NCBI RefSeq assembly: GCF_017068455.1
Contig: NZ_CP070608.1
Span: 2,709,488 to 2,773,487 of the forward strand
DNA: 64,000 nucleotides
Direction: 5' to 3'
DNA from: Fulvivirga lutea
GTDB lineage: Bacteria > Bacteroidota > Bacteroidia > Cytophagales > Cyclobacteriaceae
Shown here one piece after another: positions 63,503 to 64,000 of the stretch (its first letter is position 1; each line of letters begins with the position of its first letter). The translations under genes were made by a program, and so were the position numbers. Below the pieces are notes generated by a model. It saw only the letters and a program-made list of their open reading frames with translations. It did not search any database and had not been told where the DNA came from.

Positions 63503-64000
63503 ATGAGAAAAATAAGCTGGCTTGATCATTTTGTAAATTTAATTGTAGTTATCACAGGTATTTCAGTTGCCTTTGCTTTAAATAATTGGAATGAGGAGAA
63601 AAAGACCAATGAATTGCATGATACATACATTCAGGCAATGATTGACGATTTAGACTTTGATATTGCTGAATTAGATTCATTGGTGAAGTATGAAAGTGAA
63701 AGCCTTAAAATATTTAGAAGGTTATTAAGTAGAAGTGAACCGCCTTTATCAGATGATTCATTAAACATAGCCTTCGCCAGAATTGCCTCATTAAACTCAT
63801 TTACAAGTAAAAACATTACCTATGAATCAATAAAATCTTCAGGCAAATTTGAACTTCTTGATCTTAAGCTAAGGATAGATATTATTGAATTTTATCATTC
63901 AGGCTATGATCAAATTGATGAAATCGAGTCCTATTATAGGATGAATTTTGACAACCAAATAATACCCATTCTATTAAATGACGCCTATGGAACAGGAACT
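63503..64000 (+). CDS. DUF6090-like membrane-anchored protein (3' partial)
   Basis: The frame from the ATG at 63503 is open to the right edge, with 166 residues visible. An N-terminal membrane segment (VNLIVVITGISVAFALNNWNEE) is followed by a helical, charged domain (QAMIDDLDFDIAELDSLV). The ISVAFALNNWNE pattern, with Trp-Asn at the membrane boundary, is the mark of the Bacteroidota DUF6090 family, which is of unknown function. It begins 12 bases after the accA terminator. The C-terminal part is outside the window. Confidence 0.78.
   Translation, partial: MRKISWLDHFVNLIVVITGISVAFALNNWNEEKKTNELHDTYIQAMIDDLDFDIAELDSLVKYESESLKIFRRLLSRSEPPLSDDSLNIAFARIASLNSFTSKNITYESIKSSGKFELLDLKLRIDIIEFYHSGYDQIDEIESYYRMNFDNQIIPILLNDAYGTGT

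Overview
The window looks like a chromosomal segment from a member of the Bacteroidota, most likely a free-living and probably marine Cytophagales bacterium. The evidence is an AT-rich genome, two proteins ending in a type IX secretion (T9SS) type A sorting domain, two TonB-dependent receptors with carboxypeptidase-regulatory N-termini, a 58-residue Bacteroidota histone H1-like gene, a DUF6090-type protein, and promoters of the Bacteroidota form TTTG-N19/20-TAnnTTTG. Start sites show almost no Shine-Dalgarno sequence, also typical of the phylum. I saw no phage, insertion sequence, CRISPR array or rRNA. One tRNA gene (Asp, GTC) is present. Both window edges cut genes.

Layout. 1-12.9 kb: a surface cluster with a very large T9SS-exported multidomain protein (lamin-tail domains, Ig-like repeats, OB-fold), an unknown cytoplasmic protein, two exported endonuclease/exonuclease/phosphatase-fold enzymes, and divergently a TonB-dependent receptor with a surface lipoprotein of three jellyroll modules. 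I read this as a possible extracellular nucleic-acid scavenging locus. 13.0-15.7 kb: a BlaI/BlaR1-type regulator pair with a candidate operator, and a DUF4159 protein. 15.7-22.3 kb: a MarR regulator followed by a solute symporter, GNAT acetyltransferase, M20 amidohydrolase and two fold-III PLP racemases, with a convergent M23 peptidase. This looks like an uptake and racemisation operon for amino-acid derivatives. 22.4-29.0 kb: a lipoprotein, a TerB-like protein, a GH113-like hydrolase coupled to an RND/MMPL transporter, thymidylate synthase, and a class IV aminotransferase that may be PabC. 29.1-33.7 kb: the serine dehydratase beta subunit with a TolC/HlyD-type pair that lacks an inner-membrane pump, then a YncE-like beta-propeller. 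33.8-37.4 kb: a tight four-gene glycan operon (GT9, GT2, methyltransferase, GT4).

37.4-53.5 kb is mostly housekeeping: accC-DUF1015-maf; a serine-palmitoyltransferase-like enzyme (sphingolipid or sulfonolipid); histone H1; the operon xseA-xseB-ligA-unknown-dapA; a tandem universal stress protein; a TrpF-like protein lacking the catalytic cysteine, coupled to a class V aminotransferase; thioredoxin; a lipoprotein; a T9SS subtilisin; and rpe. 53.5-64 kb: a second TonB-dependent receptor, three proteins of unknown function including a beta-barrel-like protein with an odd basic tail, gyrA, a TPR protein, tRNA-Asp, accA, and a truncated DUF6090-like gene.

No obviously new defence or mobile system is visible. 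The most interesting items are the putative nucleic-acid scavenging cluster, the racemase operon, the TrpF-like/aminotransferase pair, a terminator hairpin that overlaps a lipoprotein signal sequence, the basic tail of the 57.2 kb protein, and -7 promoter boxes lying 4-5 bases from start codons. All identifications come from reading motifs. No database search was run.
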